DNA from: an uncultured Desulfovibrio sp. | GTDB lineage: Bacteria; Desulfobacterota; Desulfovibrionia; Desulfovibrionales; Desulfovibrionaceae | Length of the DNA stretch: 64,000 bases | Assembly (NCBI GenBank): GCA_934546745.1 | Contig: CAKTDV010000006.1 | Span: forward strand, 76,713 to 140,712 | Direction: 5' to 3' | In this document: positions 42,544 to 52,925 of the stretch, in pieces | Position numbering within the stretch: position 1 is the first letter of the stretch | How the letters are laid out: the number at the start of each line of letters is the position of its first letter | The notes under the pieces: model-generated | What the model was told of the DNA's origin: nothing | The model's input: the letters and a program-made list of their open reading frames with translations, nothing else | Database searches by the model: none | Translations under genes and position numbers: made by a program

Positions 42544-44316
42544 ATGAAACGGAACAACCTTCTCTTCTGCGGCGCGCTCACGCTTGGCGGCGCCCTCTCG
42601 TTTTCCCTGCTGACCTTCGGCGGCTGCTCCTTTGCCCGGACAGGCAGCGACACCCCCCTGTACGGCATTGAAGTCCGTGAAACGGAAACGGAGCTTTCCC
42701 CCGGAGCGCGGCGGGCCTATGCCTACCTTGTCTATTCCCGCGCGCTTGCCGGAGAAGATGAGGCCGGCCTGCTGCGCGCGGCGCATCTGCTGCGCGACGC
42801 GGGCGCGCCGCCGCAGGTCTGGCTGGAAGGCGCCGTATGGCTCATGACGCGCGGAACGCCCGCCGTCCTGCCCTTTGCCCAGGAGGCCGTGAATGCCTGC
42901 GGCGACAACGCCTCGCTGAACCTTATCTACGCCGAGGCCCTGGCCGCCAACGGCCTGAACGAAAAGGCCCTTCAGCTCATGCGGGATTACCTGCAACGGC
43001 ATCCCGACGCCATGGACGCCCGCCTGGAACTCGTTCTGCTGCTCGTCAAAGGCAGCCACTTCGAGGAGGCGGAACGGATGCTGCTTGCCATTACGGGCAA
43101 GGAACGCACGCCCATGGTGGACTACTACCATGCCCGCGCCCTGATCGGTATGCGGCGCAACGACGAGGCCATCGACTACCTCAGGGCCGCCATACGGGAG
43201 AACCCCACCTTTACCGAAGCCATGCTGGAACTGGCCTACCTCTATGAGCGCCAATCCGCCTATGACAAAGCCCGTTCGCTCTATGAGCGCCTGTTGCGCC
43301 GCAACGTTTCCCCGGACAAAATCGTTCTGCGGCTCATCAGCCTTTCCCTGCGCATGAAACAGCCGGAAAAGGCCCTGGGCTACATGAAATACGGGCCGGA
43401 CAACGACGCGTTTCGCATCACGGCGGCAGGCCTGTTCATGGAAGAACGGCATTACCTTCAGGCCGAGGGGCTGCTCAAACAGGTGGCCGCCTCAGGCAAG
43501 GCCACGGCCGACGTCTACCTGCTGCTGGCGGATCTCAGTTTCGAACAGCGCCGCAACCTGGCGCAGGCCTGCCTCTGGCTGGACAGGGTTCCCGAGGAAC
43601 AGGGCGATCGCGCCCTGCTGCTGCGCGCCCAGCTGTACGCGCAGGACAATCAGTGGGACAAGGCCCTGGCCTTTCTCCGTCAGGGTATCGCCGCCTATCC
43701 CGCCAAGCCGGTCTTCGGCCTGATGGAAATCCGCATGCTCTACTCACGCGAGAAGAAGGAGGAAGCCTGGGCCGCCGCGGCGCAGGCCATGAAGCGCTGG
43801 CCCACCGATGAGGAGATCGCCTTCATCTACGCCTCCATGCTGGATGAGCAGGGCAAAAAGCAGGATGCCCTTGCCGTCATGGAACAGATTATCCTCGATC
43901 ATCCCAAAAGCCACGCCGCGCTCAATTATATAGGCTACACGCTGGCGGAGCAGGGGCGCGATCTGGATCGGGCTCTGGAACTGCTGCGCCGGGCGGACGC
44001 GCTGGATCCCGGTCAGGCCTACATCATGGACTCTCTTGCCTGGGCCTACTTCAAGAAAGGCGACATCGACGAGGCCCTGAAACAGATTCGCCGCGCCGTT
44101 TCCAGCGCCGGCGGCGATACCATTGATCCCGCCATCTGGGAACACTATGGCGACATCGCCGCCAGGGCGGGCTTCAGCGACGAGGCACGCAAAGCCTATA
44201 CCAACGCCATCGCGGGCAAGCCCGCCAATATGTCAGCCATAAAGGAAAAGCTTTCCCGCCTCTCTTTCCATCCGCGGCAGTCCCCTCCGCCGGACGGCGC
44301 CGCATCCGGCGGGTAG
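42544..44316 (+). CDS. TPR-repeat outer-membrane lipoprotein
   Basis: A 590-residue exported protein. The signal peptide ends in a lipobox-like site (LLTFGGC, Cys near residue 28). The rest is a tetratricopeptide solenoid with at least ten repeats, for example ALNYIGYTLAEQGRDLDRAL and AYIMDSLAWAYFKKGDIDEAL. Such proteins are scaffolds for envelope complexes. It follows rpoH by one base and precedes a LolB-like lipoprotein gene, the order seen in related genomes where a LolB/IspE group is maintained. Confidence 0.9.
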   Translation: MKRNNLLFCGALTLGGALSFSLLTFGGCSFARTGSDTPLYGIEVRETETELSPGARRAYAYLVYSRALAGEDEAGLLRAAHLLRDAGAPPQVWLEGAVWLMTRGTPAVLPFAQEAVNACGDNASLNLIYAEALAANGLNEKALQLMRDYLQRHPDAMDARLELVLLLVKGSHFEEAERMLLAITGKERTPMVDYYHARALIGMRRNDEAIDYLRAAIRENPTFTEAMLELAYLYERQSAYDKARSLYERLLRRNVSPDKIVLRLISLSLRMKQPEKALGYMKYGPDNDAFRITAAGLFMEERHYLQAEGLLKQVAASGKATADVYLLLADLSFEQRRNLAQACLWLDRVPEEQGDRALLLRAQLYAQDNQWDKALAFLRQGIAAYPAKPVFGLMEIRMLYSREKKEEAWAAAAQAMKRWPTDEEIAFIYASMLDEQGKKQDALAVMEQIILDHPKSHAALNYIGYTLAEQGRDLDRALELLRRADALDPGQAYIMDSLAWAYFKKGDIDEALKQIRRAVSSAGGDTIDPAIWEHYGDIAARAGFSDEARKAYTNAIAGKPANMSAIKEKLSRLSFHPRQSPPPDGAASGG

Positions 44317-44460
44317 AGCGGATTCCTGTTGCCACTGTGACGCGCAGGCGGACGCAAGAGCGGACGCCCGCGCCCGGACACAAGGAAAAAATAGCGTCCC
44401 TGCTCCAGCCGCCGCGCGGCTTGCCTCTCTCCGTGGGGGAAGACCTCAAAGGATTTTTTG

Positions 44461-45255
44461 ATGAACCAACGTCTTTTGCTGGCGATCGCTGTCTCCTGTA
44501 TGCTGTTTCTGTGCGCCTGCGCCCGCCAGATGCCCGCCAGCCGGCCGCCTGCCGCGACCGACGACGGGCGCTGGCAACGCTATGCGGCCCTCACACAATC
44601 CCCCGGCGCCCCCTATCGCGTCAGTATGAGCCTGCGCTTTGGCGAGGAAGGCAATACCCGTCGCGTTACGGCGCTGCTCTGGGGCAATGGAGAAAGCTCC
44701 CTGCGTCTCGATGTCATGGCGGGCGTGGGGGCTCTTGTGGCCAGCGCCGCCGATGCGGAAGGCTCCTTTCTGATGTACGCGCCGCGCGATCACGTCGCCT
44801 ACCGCCATGACGGCGCCAACAAACCGCTGCTCAAAATCGGTGTGCCCATGCCTTTCGGACTGGCCCAGCTCTCGGCCCTGCTGCGCGGACAGTACGCCCG
44901 TGTTTTCGGCACGGCATACAGAAGCGTCCTTGACGAACCGGCGGCGGAGGGCTGTCTTGCCTTCCTTCTGGAAGGCCGTCCCGGCGGCCTGCTCTCTCTT
45001 GACGCCCAGGGCCGCCCCGTGCGCTGGCAGGAAAAGGAGGGGCGGGAACACGGCTGGCTCATGGAGATCGGCTATGACGGCGACGCTCTTCCGCGCCGTC
45101 TGAAACTCTCCCATGACAACGGCAAACGGGCGATTGTGCTGATCAAAGATCGGGAAACACCCGCGAAACCCTTCCCAGCGGAAGCCATGCGGCTGCATCT
45201 CCCCCCCAACACCCGTGTGCTGCCACTGGAAAACTTCCGCCGCCTTGGCGATTGA
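44461..45255 (+). CDS. LolB-like outer-membrane lipoprotein
   Basis: A 264-residue lipoprotein with lipobox MLFLCAC. The mature beta-rich domain (SMSLRFGEEGNTRRVTALLW, SSLRLDVMAGVGALVAS, EGSFLMYAPRDHVAYR) resembles LolB/LolA folds, which carry lipoproteins to the outer membrane. ATG at 44461 chosen because AAAGGA lies upstream. Position near ispE and prs supports the assignment, since lolB-ispE-prs linkage is common in proteobacteria, though other genes intervene here. Confidence 0.75.
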   Translation: MNQRLLLAIAVSCMLFLCACARQMPASRPPAATDDGRWQRYAALTQSPGAPYRVSMSLRFGEEGNTRRVTALLWGNGESSLRLDVMAGVGALVASAADAEGSFLMYAPRDHVAYRHDGANKPLLKIGVPMPFGLAQLSALLRGQYARVFGTAYRSVLDEPAAEGCLAFLLEGRPGGLLSLDAQGRPVRWQEKEGREHGWLMEIGYDGDALPRRLKLSHDNGKRAIVLIKDRETPAKPFPAEAMRLHLPPNTRVLPLENFRRLGD

Positions 45256-45287
45256 GCGCACACCCGCAACACCTTCAGGAAACGCCT

Positions 45288-45725
45288 ATGAACACACGTC
45301 TGCACATCGCTTCGGATCATGCCGGCCTGGCGCTCAAGACCGCCATAGGCCGGCGTCTTGCCCAGCAGGGATACGACATCGTCGATCATGGCACGCACAG
45401 CGACGCCAGCTGCGACTATCCGGCCTTTGCCCACGCCCTGAGCCGTGCCGTCGAAGAGGAAAACGGCCGCGGCATTCTGATTTGCGGCACAGGCATCGGC
45501 ATGTCCGTAGCCGCCAACCGTCACGCGGGCATCCGGGCCGCCCTCTGCACGACGGAGCTTCATGCCCGTCTGGCGCGGCGACACAACGACGCCAACGTCC
45601 TCTGCCTGGGCGCCCGCATGACGGGCGACATTCTCGCCCAGGCCATCACAGACGCTTTTCTTGCCACGGAATTCGAGGGCGGCCGCCATCAACGCCGTCT
45701 GGATCACCTGTCTCCCAACGCCTGA
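45288..45725 (+). CDS. rpiB: Ribose 5-phosphate isomerase B
   Basis: Interconverts ribose 5-phosphate and ribulose 5-phosphate. The 145-residue protein has the substrate motif SDHAG and the catalytic Cys in LICGTGIGMSVAANR, followed by VLCLGARMTG. Start MNTRLHIA follows TTCAGGA; a longer frame adds 12 residues with no support. Confidence 0.95.
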   Translation: MNTRLHIASDHAGLALKTAIGRRLAQQGYDIVDHGTHSDASCDYPAFAHALSRAVEEENGRGILICGTGIGMSVAANRHAGIRAALCTTELHARLARRHNDANVLCLGARMTGDILAQAITDAFLATEFEGGRHQRRLDHLSPNA

Positions 45726-45746
45726 ACCCTTTCTGAAGACGACGCC

Positions 45747-47198
45747 ATGCAGCTCTATAATACACTGACCCGCAAAAAAGAGGTTTTTACGCCCATTCGC
45801 CCCGGGCATGTCACCATGTATGTGTGCGGCATCACGGCCTATGACTACTGCCACATAGGCCATGCCCGATCGGCGCTGGTCTTCGACGTGCTGGTGCGGT
45901 GCCTGCGCGCTTCCGGCCTTGAGGTCACCTTCATCCGCAACTTTACCGACGTGGACGACAAGATCATTCGCCGCGCCCATGAGGAAGGACGCGACTGGAA
46001 AGAGGTGGCCGAAACCTACATCGCGGCCTTTCACGAGGATATGGATGCCCTCGGCGTCATCCGCGCCGATCAGGAACCCCGCGCCACAGGGTACATCCGC
46101 GAGATGCAGGACATTTGCGCCACCCTCATCAAGGAGGGCAAGGCCTACGCCACGCCTTCGGGCGACGTGTATTTTCGTGTGCGCAGCTATCCGCCCTATG
46201 GAAAACTTTCGGGCCGCAGCCTCGACGAGCTCATGGCCGGCGCGCGCGTGGCCCCCGGAGAGGAAAAGGAGGACCCGCTGGACTTCGCCCTCTGGAAAGC
46301 GGCCAAACCCGGCGAACCCTGGTGGGAAAGCCCGTGGGGCAAGGGCCGCCCCGGCTGGCACATCGAATGCTCAGCCATGAGCAAGGCATATCTGCCGCTG
46401 GATATTCACGGCGGCGGTCAGGATCTCGTCTTCCCCCATCACGAAAACGAAATTGCCCAGACGGAAGCTTCGTGCGGCTGCGAACTCGCGCGGTTCTGGG
46501 TCCATAACGGTTTTGTCCAGGTCAATTCGGAAAAGATGTCCAAGTCTCTGGGCAACTTCAAAACCATTCGCGATATTCTTAAAAACTATCTGCCGGAAAC
46601 CCTGCGTTTCTTCCTGCTGGGTAAACACTATCGCAGCCCCGTTGATTTCACGCCGGCAAGCATGGACGAATCGGAAAAAGCCCTGAACCGCGTCTACGAG
46701 TGCCTGCGTGAAGCGCGCCGGGGGCTTGAGCGCACCTCATGGAAAAAGACGCCCCTGCCGCAGGACGTCGTCAGCGAATGGCGGAAACTGGACGAGGCGT
46801 TCCATGCCGCTCTTGACGACGACCTCAATACGGCCCAGGCGATCGGCCATGTTTTCTCGCAGGTGCGCATCGCCAACCGCCTTCTGGAGGACAAGGCGCT
46901 GCGCGCCGCCGACGGTTCCCGCCAGATTCTTGAGGAACTGCTGCGCCGCGCGGAAGACTGGACCGCCCGCCTCGGCCTGTTCGGCGAGGAGCCGCGGACC
47001 TTTCTCACGCGCCAGCGCGATTGCCGCGCCCACCGCGCCCACGTGGACATACGCGCCGTGGAGGAGCTGCTGCAACGCCGACTCGACGCCCGCGCCGCCA
47101 AAGATTTCGCCGCCTCGGATCAGCTGCGCGACGCGCTGGCCGCCATTGGCGTCGCCGTACGGGATACGCCGGAAGGCCAGGTCTGGGATTTGTGCTGA
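45747..47198 (+). CDS. cysS: Cysteinyl-tRNA synthetase
   Basis: Charges tRNA-Cys. The 483-residue class I enzyme shows the HIGH motif with zinc Cys (YVCGITAYDYCHIGHARS), the zinc His/Cys pair in VFPHHENEIAQTEASCG, and KMSKSLGNF (KMSKS). Its end overlaps the M48 protease start by seven bases. Confidence 0.98.
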   Translation: MQLYNTLTRKKEVFTPIRPGHVTMYVCGITAYDYCHIGHARSALVFDVLVRCLRASGLEVTFIRNFTDVDDKIIRRAHEEGRDWKEVAETYIAAFHEDMDALGVIRADQEPRATGYIREMQDICATLIKEGKAYATPSGDVYFRVRSYPPYGKLSGRSLDELMAGARVAPGEEKEDPLDFALWKAAKPGEPWWESPWGKGRPGWHIECSAMSKAYLPLDIHGGGQDLVFPHHENEIAQTEASCGCELARFWVHNGFVQVNSEKMSKSLGNFKTIRDILKNYLPETLRFFLLGKHYRSPVDFTPASMDESEKALNRVYECLREARRGLERTSWKKTPLPQDVVSEWRKLDEAFHAALDDDLNTAQAIGHVFSQVRIANRLLEDKALRAADGSRQILEELLRRAEDWTARLGLFGEEPRTFLTRQRDCRAHRAHVDIRAVEELLQRRLDARAAKDFAASDQLRDALAAIGVAVRDTPEGQVWDLC

Positions 47199-48598
47199 CC
47201 CTGAAAAAAATCCTGCGCGGCGTCGCCATGGCGGCGCTCCTGGCGTTCTGCTGCGGCACGCTGCTGCCGTCGCGCGCGCAGGCCTTCTTTTTTGGCGGCG
47301 TCACGCTGAAAGACGAAAAGGAAATGGGCCGCAGGTTCGATGCCATGGTGCGTTCCCGTATGCCCGTCATCGACGACCCGGAAGTAAGCCAGTACGTCAA
47401 CGGCATCGTGCAACGGCTGGTGCGCGCCATGCCGCCGCAACCCTTCACCTTCACGACAGGCACGGTTCTGTATAACGCGCTCAACGCCTTTGCCGTGCCC
47501 GGCGGCTATGTCTATGTTTTTTCCGGCCTTATCATGCAGCTGAACAATGAAAGCGAGCTGGCGGGCGTCATGGCCCACGAACTGGCCCACGTGACGCAGC
47601 GCCACGTGGCCTCGCGCATGGAGCGGGCGCAGTTCGTGAGCGTCGGATCGCTCCTGCTGGCCGTCGCCGGCATCGCTCTCGGCGGGCCTGGCGGCGGCGC
47701 GGCGGCCGTGAGCGCCATGAGCGCGGGCCAGGCGGCCATGCTCAACTACAGCCGCGCCGACGAGACGGAGGCGGATCTTATCGGCCTGCAGTATCTTGTC
47801 GCCGCGGGGTATCCACCTTCCGGCATGACAGGCGGCTTCAAGATTCTGCGTCAAAAAAGCTGGATGAGCGGCGTCAACGTGCCCGCCTATCTCTCGACGC
47901 ACCCGGATCTGAGCGATCGCATCAACGGCCTGCAGGCGCGCATCTCCCACATGCCCGCCGCCGTGCGCGGCCGCGCGGCGGACAGCGCGCGGTTTCGGCG
48001 TGTCCAGACGCTGCTCTGGGCGCGCTATGGCGATGAACAGGCCGCCCTGCAACGCTTTTCGGGAAAAGACGGTCTTTCCCTCATGGGGCGCGCCATCGTT
48101 CTTGCCCGCCGCAATGATATTCCCGGAGCCACACAGACCTTTGATGCCGCGCTGGCGGCCTTGCCCGCCGATGCGCTGGCACTGCGCGAAGCGGGGGCCT
48201 TCCATTACCGCAAGGGAGACATCGTCAGGGCGGAGACACTGCTCCGGGGCGCCATACGCCGGGATCCGCACGATTACATGGCGCTCTTTTTCCTTGCCCG
48301 GCTGCTGGACGAATCTGGACGCGCGGCACAGGCCGCGCCCTATTACGCCGACGTTCTCCGCCGTCTGCCGGAAGACTCCGAGGTTCACGAGGCCTACGCA
48401 CGCTCCCTTGGCGGCAACGGGCGCACGGCGGATGCCTACAGACATCTGGCCTACAGTGCCATCTATGCCAACCGGAAGAAACAGGCTGAACGCTATGTCC
48501 AGCAGGCGAGGGAGCGCGCCGCCACCGCCGCGGAGAAGCGGGCCTTTGCCCGCCTTGAAACCGTGTATAAAGAACGCAAGGAACTATGGGACAAATAA
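47192..48598 (+). CDS. M48 family metalloprotease with TPR tail (BepA-like)
   Basis: A 468-residue periplasmic zinc protease. Starting at the GTG inside the cysS end gives a signal peptide ([17 protein letters not shown], cut near AQA). The zinc site is [13 protein letters not shown] with the third ligand in [14 protein letters not shown]. The C-terminal half is a tetratricopeptide region. This layout matches BepA/YfgC, which supervises outer-membrane protein assembly. No AUG of similar quality exists nearer than MAALLA, which would truncate the signal peptide. Confidence 0.9.
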   Translation: MLTLKKILRGVAMAALLAFCCGTLLPSRAQAFFFGGVTLKDEKEMGRRFDAMVRSRMPVIDDPEVSQYVNGIVQRLVRAMPPQPFTFTTGTVLYNALNAFAVPGGYVYVFSGLIMQLNNESELAGVMAHELAHVTQRHVASRMERAQFVSVGSLLLAVAGIALGGPGGGAAAVSAMSAGQAAMLNYSRADETEADLIGLQYLVAAGYPPSGMTGGFKILRQKSWMSGVNVPAYLSTHPDLSDRINGLQARISHMPAAVRGRAADSARFRRVQTLLWARYGDEQAALQRFSGKDGLSLMGRAIVLARRNDIPGATQTFDAALAALPADALALREAGAFHYRKGDIVRAETLLRGAIRRDPHDYMALFFLARLLDESGRAAQAAPYYADVLRRLPEDSEVHEAYARSLGGNGRTADAYRHLAYSAIYANRKKQAERYVQQARERAATAAEKRAFARLETVYKERKELWDK

Positions 48599-48602
48599 TA
48601 TG

Positions 48603-49136
48603 ATGGAGATGCACGCTACCACCATTCTTGCCGTCAGAAAAGACGGCAGGGTCGCCATGGCTGGCGACGGACAGGTCACACTGGGACAAAGCATGGTCAT
48701 GAAACACACGGCGCGCAAGGTACGCCGGCTGCACGAAGGCAAGGTTCTGGCGGGTTTTGCCGGTTCCACCGCCGACGCCTTCACCCTCTTTGAACTGTTT
48801 GAGGCCAAGCTGAAGGAACACCGGGGCAACGTGCAGCGCGCCGCCGTGGCCATGGCCAAGGACTGGCGCAAGGACAAATTTCTCCGCCGCCTGGAAGCCA
48901 TGCTGCTGCTGGCCGACAAGGATTCGCTCCTGGTGCTTTCCGGCACGGGAGACGTTATCGAACCCGACGACAACGTCGCCGCCATCGGCAGCGGCGGTCC
49001 CTATGCCTTGTCCGCGGCGCGGGCGTTGCAGCGTCACTCCGATCTTGATGCAGAAGCCACCGTGCGCGCCGCCATGGAAATCGCTTCGGAAATCTGCGTC
49101 TTCACCAACGCCAACATCATTGTGGAAACGCTGTGA
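48603..49136 (+). CDS. hslV: ATP-dependent protease subunit HslV
   Basis: HslV is the proteasome-like peptidase of the HslUV complex. The catalytic Thr is the first residue after a short pro-segment (MEMHA then [10 protein letters not shown]), and the core has [21 protein letters not shown] and the C-terminal [11 protein letters not shown]. The 177 residues are normal. hslU is not adjacent; the next gene is ispE, whose GTG overlaps this stop. Two ATGs in tandem (48600, 48603) could start it. Confidence 0.94.
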   Translation: MEMHATTILAVRKDGRVAMAGDGQVTLGQSMVMKHTARKVRRLHEGKVLAGFAGSTADAFTLFELFEAKLKEHRGNVQRAAVAMAKDWRKDKFLRRLEAMLLLADKDSLLVLSGTGDVIEPDDNVAAIGSGGPYALSAARALQRHSDLDAEATVRAAMEIASEICVFTNANIIVETL

Positions 49137-50053
49137 TCCCGTTGCGATCCGGCTGCAAGATCAACCTCGGTCTGACCATCACAGGGCGACGCGCCGACGG
49201 CTATCACGAACTGGATTCGCTTTTCGTGCCTCTCCCCCTGCCCGCGGATACCTTCGCCCTGCGCCCGCTGGGGATCGACGAATGCCGCGTTTCCTGCACG
49301 CGCGCCGGTATCGATCCCGCGCACAATACGCTGACAAAAGCCTATGCGGCTTTCCGTTCCCTCGGCGGTATCCCGTGTCACGGGCTGGACATCCGGCTGA
49401 CAAAGCGCGTCCCTTCGGGGGCGGGGCTTGGCGGCGGCAGCGCCAATGCCGCCGCGCTTCTCCGCTGGCTCAACAGCCATGCCCGTGTCCCCCTGACGCG
49501 GGAAGCCCTGCTGGCCGCGGCTCTGACGGTGGGGGCCGACGTGCCCTTTTTTCTCTATGGCACCCCCTGCCTCGTGCGGGGCATCGGCGAAAAAATCACC
49601 CCCTGCGCCCCGAATCTGGCAGGTCTGCGCCTTGTTCTCGTCTGCCCTGACATCGCCGTCTCCACCCCATGGGCCTACGCCCGCTACGACGCCCTGTGCG
49701 ACGCCGCGGAAAGCGACAGAAAAGGCTTGACAACAGCGGAGAATACAACGTATAAGGACTATCTCACTGGCAGAGATGGGAAACACCATGATGCCGCATC
49801 TCTTCCCTCACTGTACAACAGTTTGGAAGAACCTGTTTTTGCGGCATTTCCGCAACTGGGAAACATTAAAGGGCATCTGGAAGCTGCCGGCGCTCATGCG
49901 GCCATGAGCGGCAGCGGTTCTTCCGTTTTCGGTCTTTTCACGGCGGATTCTCCGAAAGAGACGGTGTCGGCATGCGTTGCTGACCTGCGCCGCCAATGGG
50001 CACATGTGTTTGTCCTCTCTCTGCCTTCGCGTTGGGATGTCGCCAAGTGGTAA
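49133..50053 (+). CDS. ispE: 4-diphosphocytidyl-2-C-methyl-D-erythritol kinase
   Basis: IspE phosphorylates CDP-methylerythritol in the non-mevalonate isoprenoid pathway. The 306-residue GHMP kinase has KINLGL, the ATP loop [17 protein letters not shown], and [14 protein letters not shown] start overlapping the hslV stop. The last six residues (WDVAKW) and the stop codon are encoded by the first 21 bases of the tRNA-Gln gene. A segment rich in Thr/Lys/His (about 198-222) contains an apparent internal promoter. Confidence 0.95.
   Translation: MIPLRSGCKINLGLTITGRRADGYHELDSLFVPLPLPADTFALRPLGIDECRVSCTRAGIDPAHNTLTKAYAAFRSLGGIPCHGLDIRLTKRVPSGAGLGGGSANAAALLRWLNSHARVPLTREALLAAALTVGADVPFFLYGTPCLVRGIGEKITPCAPNLAGLRLVLVCPDIAVSTPWAYARYDALCDAAESDRKGLTTAENTTYKDYLTGRDGKHHDAASLPSLYNSLEEPVFAAFPQLGNIKGHLEAAGAHAAMSGSGSSVFGLFTADSPKETVSACVADLRRQWAHVFVLSLPSRWDVAKW
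49727..49756 (+). promoter_or_regulatory. Promoter inside ispE for tRNA-Gln and prs
   Basis: TTGACA, 18 bases, TATAAG lies in the ispE coding region about 280 bases before the tRNA. It would let the tRNA and prs be made independently of the long upstream operon. Confidence 0.6.
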
Positions 50054-50107
50054 GGCAACGGGTTTTGGCTCCGTTATACGAAGGTTCGAACCCTTCCATC
50101 CCAGCCA
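50033..50107 (+). tRNA. tRNA-Gln(UUG)
   Basis: A 75-base cloverleaf with encoded CCA. The acceptor stem TGGGATG/CATCCCA is perfect, the anticodon loop TTTTGGC gives UUG, and the T arm is GAAGG-TTCGAAC-CCTTC. Its first 21 bases are also the 3' end of ispE. Confidence 0.96.
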
Positions 50108-50134
50108 TAATTTTTGTCGCAAGGCGAGAGAGGC

Positions 50135-51082
50135 ATGTACAGCGATCTCAAAATTGTCACAGGTTCCGCGAATCCCGATCTGGCCAAGGCCATCTGCGAT
50201 CATCTTGGCTGCCAATTGACACCCACTCTCGCCACGACCTTCAGCGACGGCGAACTCCGCATTGAAATTGGCGACAATGTGCGCGGCGATGACGTTTTTA
50301 TCATTCAGCCTACCTGTTCTCCCAATATCAACCGAAATCTGGTGCAGCTCTGCCTCATGCTTGACGCATTGAAGCGCGCCAGCGCGGGCCGCATCACCGC
50401 CGTCATCCCCTATTACGGCTATGCGCGGCAGGATCGCAAGGTGAGTCCCCGCGCTCCCATCAGCGCCAAGACTGTCGCCGACTTCATCAGTGTGTCCGGC
50501 GCGGATCGCGTAGTGACCATTGACCTCCATGCCGGACAGATACAGGGCTTCTTCAACTGCCCTGTGGACAATCTCTATGCCGCTCCTGTCATGCTGCAGC
50601 CCCTTCGTGAGCTTGCCCACGACAATATCGTCATCGTATCGCCCGATGCCGGCGGTGTGGAGCGGGCGCGTTCCTACGCCAAACGCCTTGACGCGCCTCT
50701 CGCCATTGTGGACAAGCGCCGCGACAAGCCCAATCAGGCGAAAGCCATGCACGTCATCGGCGATGTGGAAGGAAAATCCGCCATCATTGTGGATGACATC
50801 ATCGACACCGCCGGAACGCTGTGCGCCGGCGCCGATGTTCTGCTGCAATACGGCGCGACGGAAATCATCGCCTGCGCGACACACCCTGTCATGTCCGGTC
50901 CGGCCATTGATCGCATCAATGCCAGCGAGTCCCTGAAGCGCGTCATCGTTACCGACACGATTCCTCTGGGCGAGAAGAAAGAACGCTGCCCCAAGATTCA
51001 AGTCGTCTCCGTGGCGGCCCTGGTCGCGAAGGCGATCCATAACATCCATACCGGATCGTCAGTCAGCGTCCTTTTTGTGTAA
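50135..51082 (+). CDS. prs: Ribose-phosphate pyrophosphokinase
   Basis: Makes PRPP for nucleotide, histidine and tryptophan synthesis. The 315-residue protein has [15 protein letters not shown], the ribose-phosphate loop VDLHAGQ-type segment ([13 protein letters not shown]), and the PRPP motif [22 protein letters not shown] precedes the ATG, 27 bases after tRNA-Gln. Confidence 0.97.
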   Translation: MYSDLKIVTGSANPDLAKAICDHLGCQLTPTLATTFSDGELRIEIGDNVRGDDVFIIQPTCSPNINRNLVQLCLMLDALKRASAGRITAVIPYYGYARQDRKVSPRAPISAKTVADFISVSGADRVVTIDLHAGQIQGFFNCPVDNLYAAPVMLQPLRELAHDNIVIVSPDAGGVERARSYAKRLDAPLAIVDKRRDKPNQAKAMHVIGDVEGKSAIIVDDIIDTAGTLCAGADVLLQYGATEIIACATHPVMSGPAIDRINASESLKRVIVTDTIPLGEKKERCPKIQVVSVAALVAKAIHNIHTGSSVSVLFV

Positions 51083-51104
51083 CGACACAATTGTTTTGCA
51101 TTTT

Positions 51105-51146
51105 CACATGACGCCGTTTTTTCTCCTTTCCGGCGTCATGTGTTTT
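51105..51146 (+). terminator. Hairpin terminator after prs
   Basis: CACATGACGCCG and CGGCGTCATGTG pair perfectly (12 bp) around a 14-base loop, followed by T4 at 51143-51146. Confidence 0.82.
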
Positions 51147-51234
51147 CAGGTAAGCCTGTCAGTGCGCCGGTATTTCCCTGGCGCGAAAATACAGCCGTGC
51201 GCCGCGGCAGCGGCCGCCGTTTGGAGTTTGTGTC

Positions 51235-51837
51235 ATGAGCAGCATCGAAAAAACCTTGAACGTGCAAAAGCGTGTGGAATGCGGCAAAGGCCCTGCCGGC
51301 CGGGTTCGCGCCAAGAATATGATCCCCGGCGTGTTCTATACCGCCAAGGGCGACAACATCTCTGTGCAGTCCCCTGTCCTGCCCTTTGAGAAACTGTTTG
51401 CCGAAGTGGGCCATACTACGGTCTTCCATCTTGAAATCGACGATAACGGCACAAAAACCACCTATCCCGCCCTGGTGTGGGAAGTGCAGCGTCACCCCTA
51501 CAAAAATCAGTATACCCACATCGACTTCTACGGCGTTGACCTTGAAAAGGAAATCACCGTGGAAGTGCCTCTGGAATTTGTGGGCGTCTCCAAGGGGGTC
51601 AAGCTCGGCGGCATCCTCGAAACCTACCGTGAGGCCGTGCGCCTGAGCAGCCGTCCGCTTGACATGCCCAAGAAGATCACCATCGATGTGACTGACATGG
51701 CCATCAACGACAGCGTCACCGTGGCGACCCTGCCCCTGCCCGCCAATGTCAAGGCCGTCTACGATCAGAACTATGCCATTGTGAGCGTCCTTTCCAAATC
51801 CAAGGACGACGGCGAAGGCGAAGGCGCCGCGGAATAG
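51235..51837 (+). CDS. rplY: Ribosomal protein bL25, long (Ctc) form
   Basis: bL25 binds 5S rRNA. The 200-residue protein is the two-domain TL5/Ctc type: the N-terminal 5S-binding domain (RVRAKNMIPGVFY, VWEVQRHPYKNQYTHIDFY) plus the C-terminal beta domain (VPLEFVGVSKGVKLGGIL). An acidic tail (KDDGEGEGAAE) ends it. The order prs-rplY-pth is widespread in bacteria. Confidence 0.96.
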   Translation: MSSIEKTLNVQKRVECGKGPAGRVRAKNMIPGVFYTAKGDNISVQSPVLPFEKLFAEVGHTTVFHLEIDDNGTKTTYPALVWEVQRHPYKNQYTHIDFYGVDLEKEITVEVPLEFVGVSKGVKLGGILETYREAVRLSSRPLDMPKKITIDVTDMAINDSVTVATLPLPANVKAVYDQNYAIVSVLSKSKDDGEGEGAAE

Positions 51838-51863
51838 GTCCTCTCTTTCTCCCAGACTGTTTG

Positions 51864-51893
51864 GGCCGGTTCCTTCGGGAACCGGCCTTTTTT
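51864..51893 (+). terminator. Terminator after rplY
   Basis: GGCCGGTTCC-TTCG-GGAACCGGCC followed by T6: a 10-bp stem with a cUUCGg tetraloop. Confidence 0.95.
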
Positions 51894-51929
51894 GCAACAC
51901 CGGGCGGTTTCACCGTGAAAAGGAACCCC

Positions 51930-52829
51930 ATGCTCCCCCTCCCATCCCACCGCGAGCGTTTCGCCATCGGCAGCGGATCTTCGCGGGCATTACTGGACTA
52001 CTATCCTGTTGCGGGCGCGGACTGCCTGCTCTTCTATCCTGGCTCCATGAGCTGCCCCTGTCAGTATGACATTTTCATCGCGGCCCTGCGCCAGCAGGGC
52101 TTGTCCGTCGCAGCCCTGCATTTTACCGGCCACGGTTCCCTGCCCCACACCTCGGATATGACCTTTGCCACGCTTCTGCAAAACGCTCTGGATGCCGAGG
52201 CATTCCTTCGATCACGGGGGGTGGACAGACTGGCTGCCTGCGGGCACAGCCAGGGCGCCATTCTGACGCTGGCGCATGCGGCCCAAAGCGCCCGCCTTGC
52301 GGCGGCCCTGCCCATCGCGGGCTGCTATCCCCAGCAGGACGACGCGATACTGCTGACTGTCTTCAGCCGCTGGCAGGCACAGCGCCCCCGGCTTCAAGAC
52401 GCCCTGCGGGCGGCGGCACGCCGCTTTCCCCGTCTCCCCATACCCTTGCAGGCCTATCTGTCTCTATCGCGCATCCTCTCCGGAAGCAACGGTATGCGAC
52501 GCCGCGCTACCCGCCAGCGTTGTTTCTATCCTCTGGCATTTCTCCACAGCCTTTTTGCCGCCCAGGTGCCGGAGCGGGCACGCTGCCCTGTGCATATGCT
52601 GGCCGCCGTCAACGACGCCCTCTTTACGCCAGACATCATCCGCAATGCCTATGCGCGCCTGCAAGCGCCGCGCAAAAGCCTCTTCTGGCTGCCCGGCGGC
52701 GGCCATCTTGCCGTCCTCGTACCGCGCATGGCTTTCACGGCCGCCCGCCATATCGCCTCCTGCTGCGCGGGAGCGGGCCTGCGCCTCGCAACCCGCATAA
52801 CCGATAGCCAGTGCGGACGCACGCGCTAA
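51930..52829 (+). CDS. Alpha/beta hydrolase
   Basis: A 299-residue alpha/beta-hydrolase-fold protein. The nucleophile elbow is AACGHSQGAILTL (Ser near residue 112); ALHFTGHGSLPH precedes it as the oxyanion strand, an Asp candidate is in AAVNDALFTPD, and the catalytic His is likely GGGHLAVL near residue 265. Substrate unknown. It is inserted between rplY and pth, which are usually adjacent. AAAAGGAA precedes the ATG. Confidence 0.82.
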   Translation: MLPLPSHRERFAIGSGSSRALLDYYPVAGADCLLFYPGSMSCPCQYDIFIAALRQQGLSVAALHFTGHGSLPHTSDMTFATLLQNALDAEAFLRSRGVDRLAACGHSQGAILTLAHAAQSARLAAALPIAGCYPQQDDAILLTVFSRWQAQRPRLQDALRAAARRFPRLPIPLQAYLSLSRILSGSNGMRRRATRQRCFYPLAFLHSLFAAQVPERARCPVHMLAAVNDALFTPDIIRNAYARLQAPRKSLFWLPGGGHLAVLVPRMAFTAARHIASCCAGAGLRLATRITDSQCGRTR

Positions 52830-52925
52830 CGCCCAGGAAACATGCGCCGCACGGAGCGCGGTGTTTTTGAAACGAAAACATGGCAAGAGCAGCAGACGCT
52901 CAAAAAACAAGCAAGGTCATCTCTC

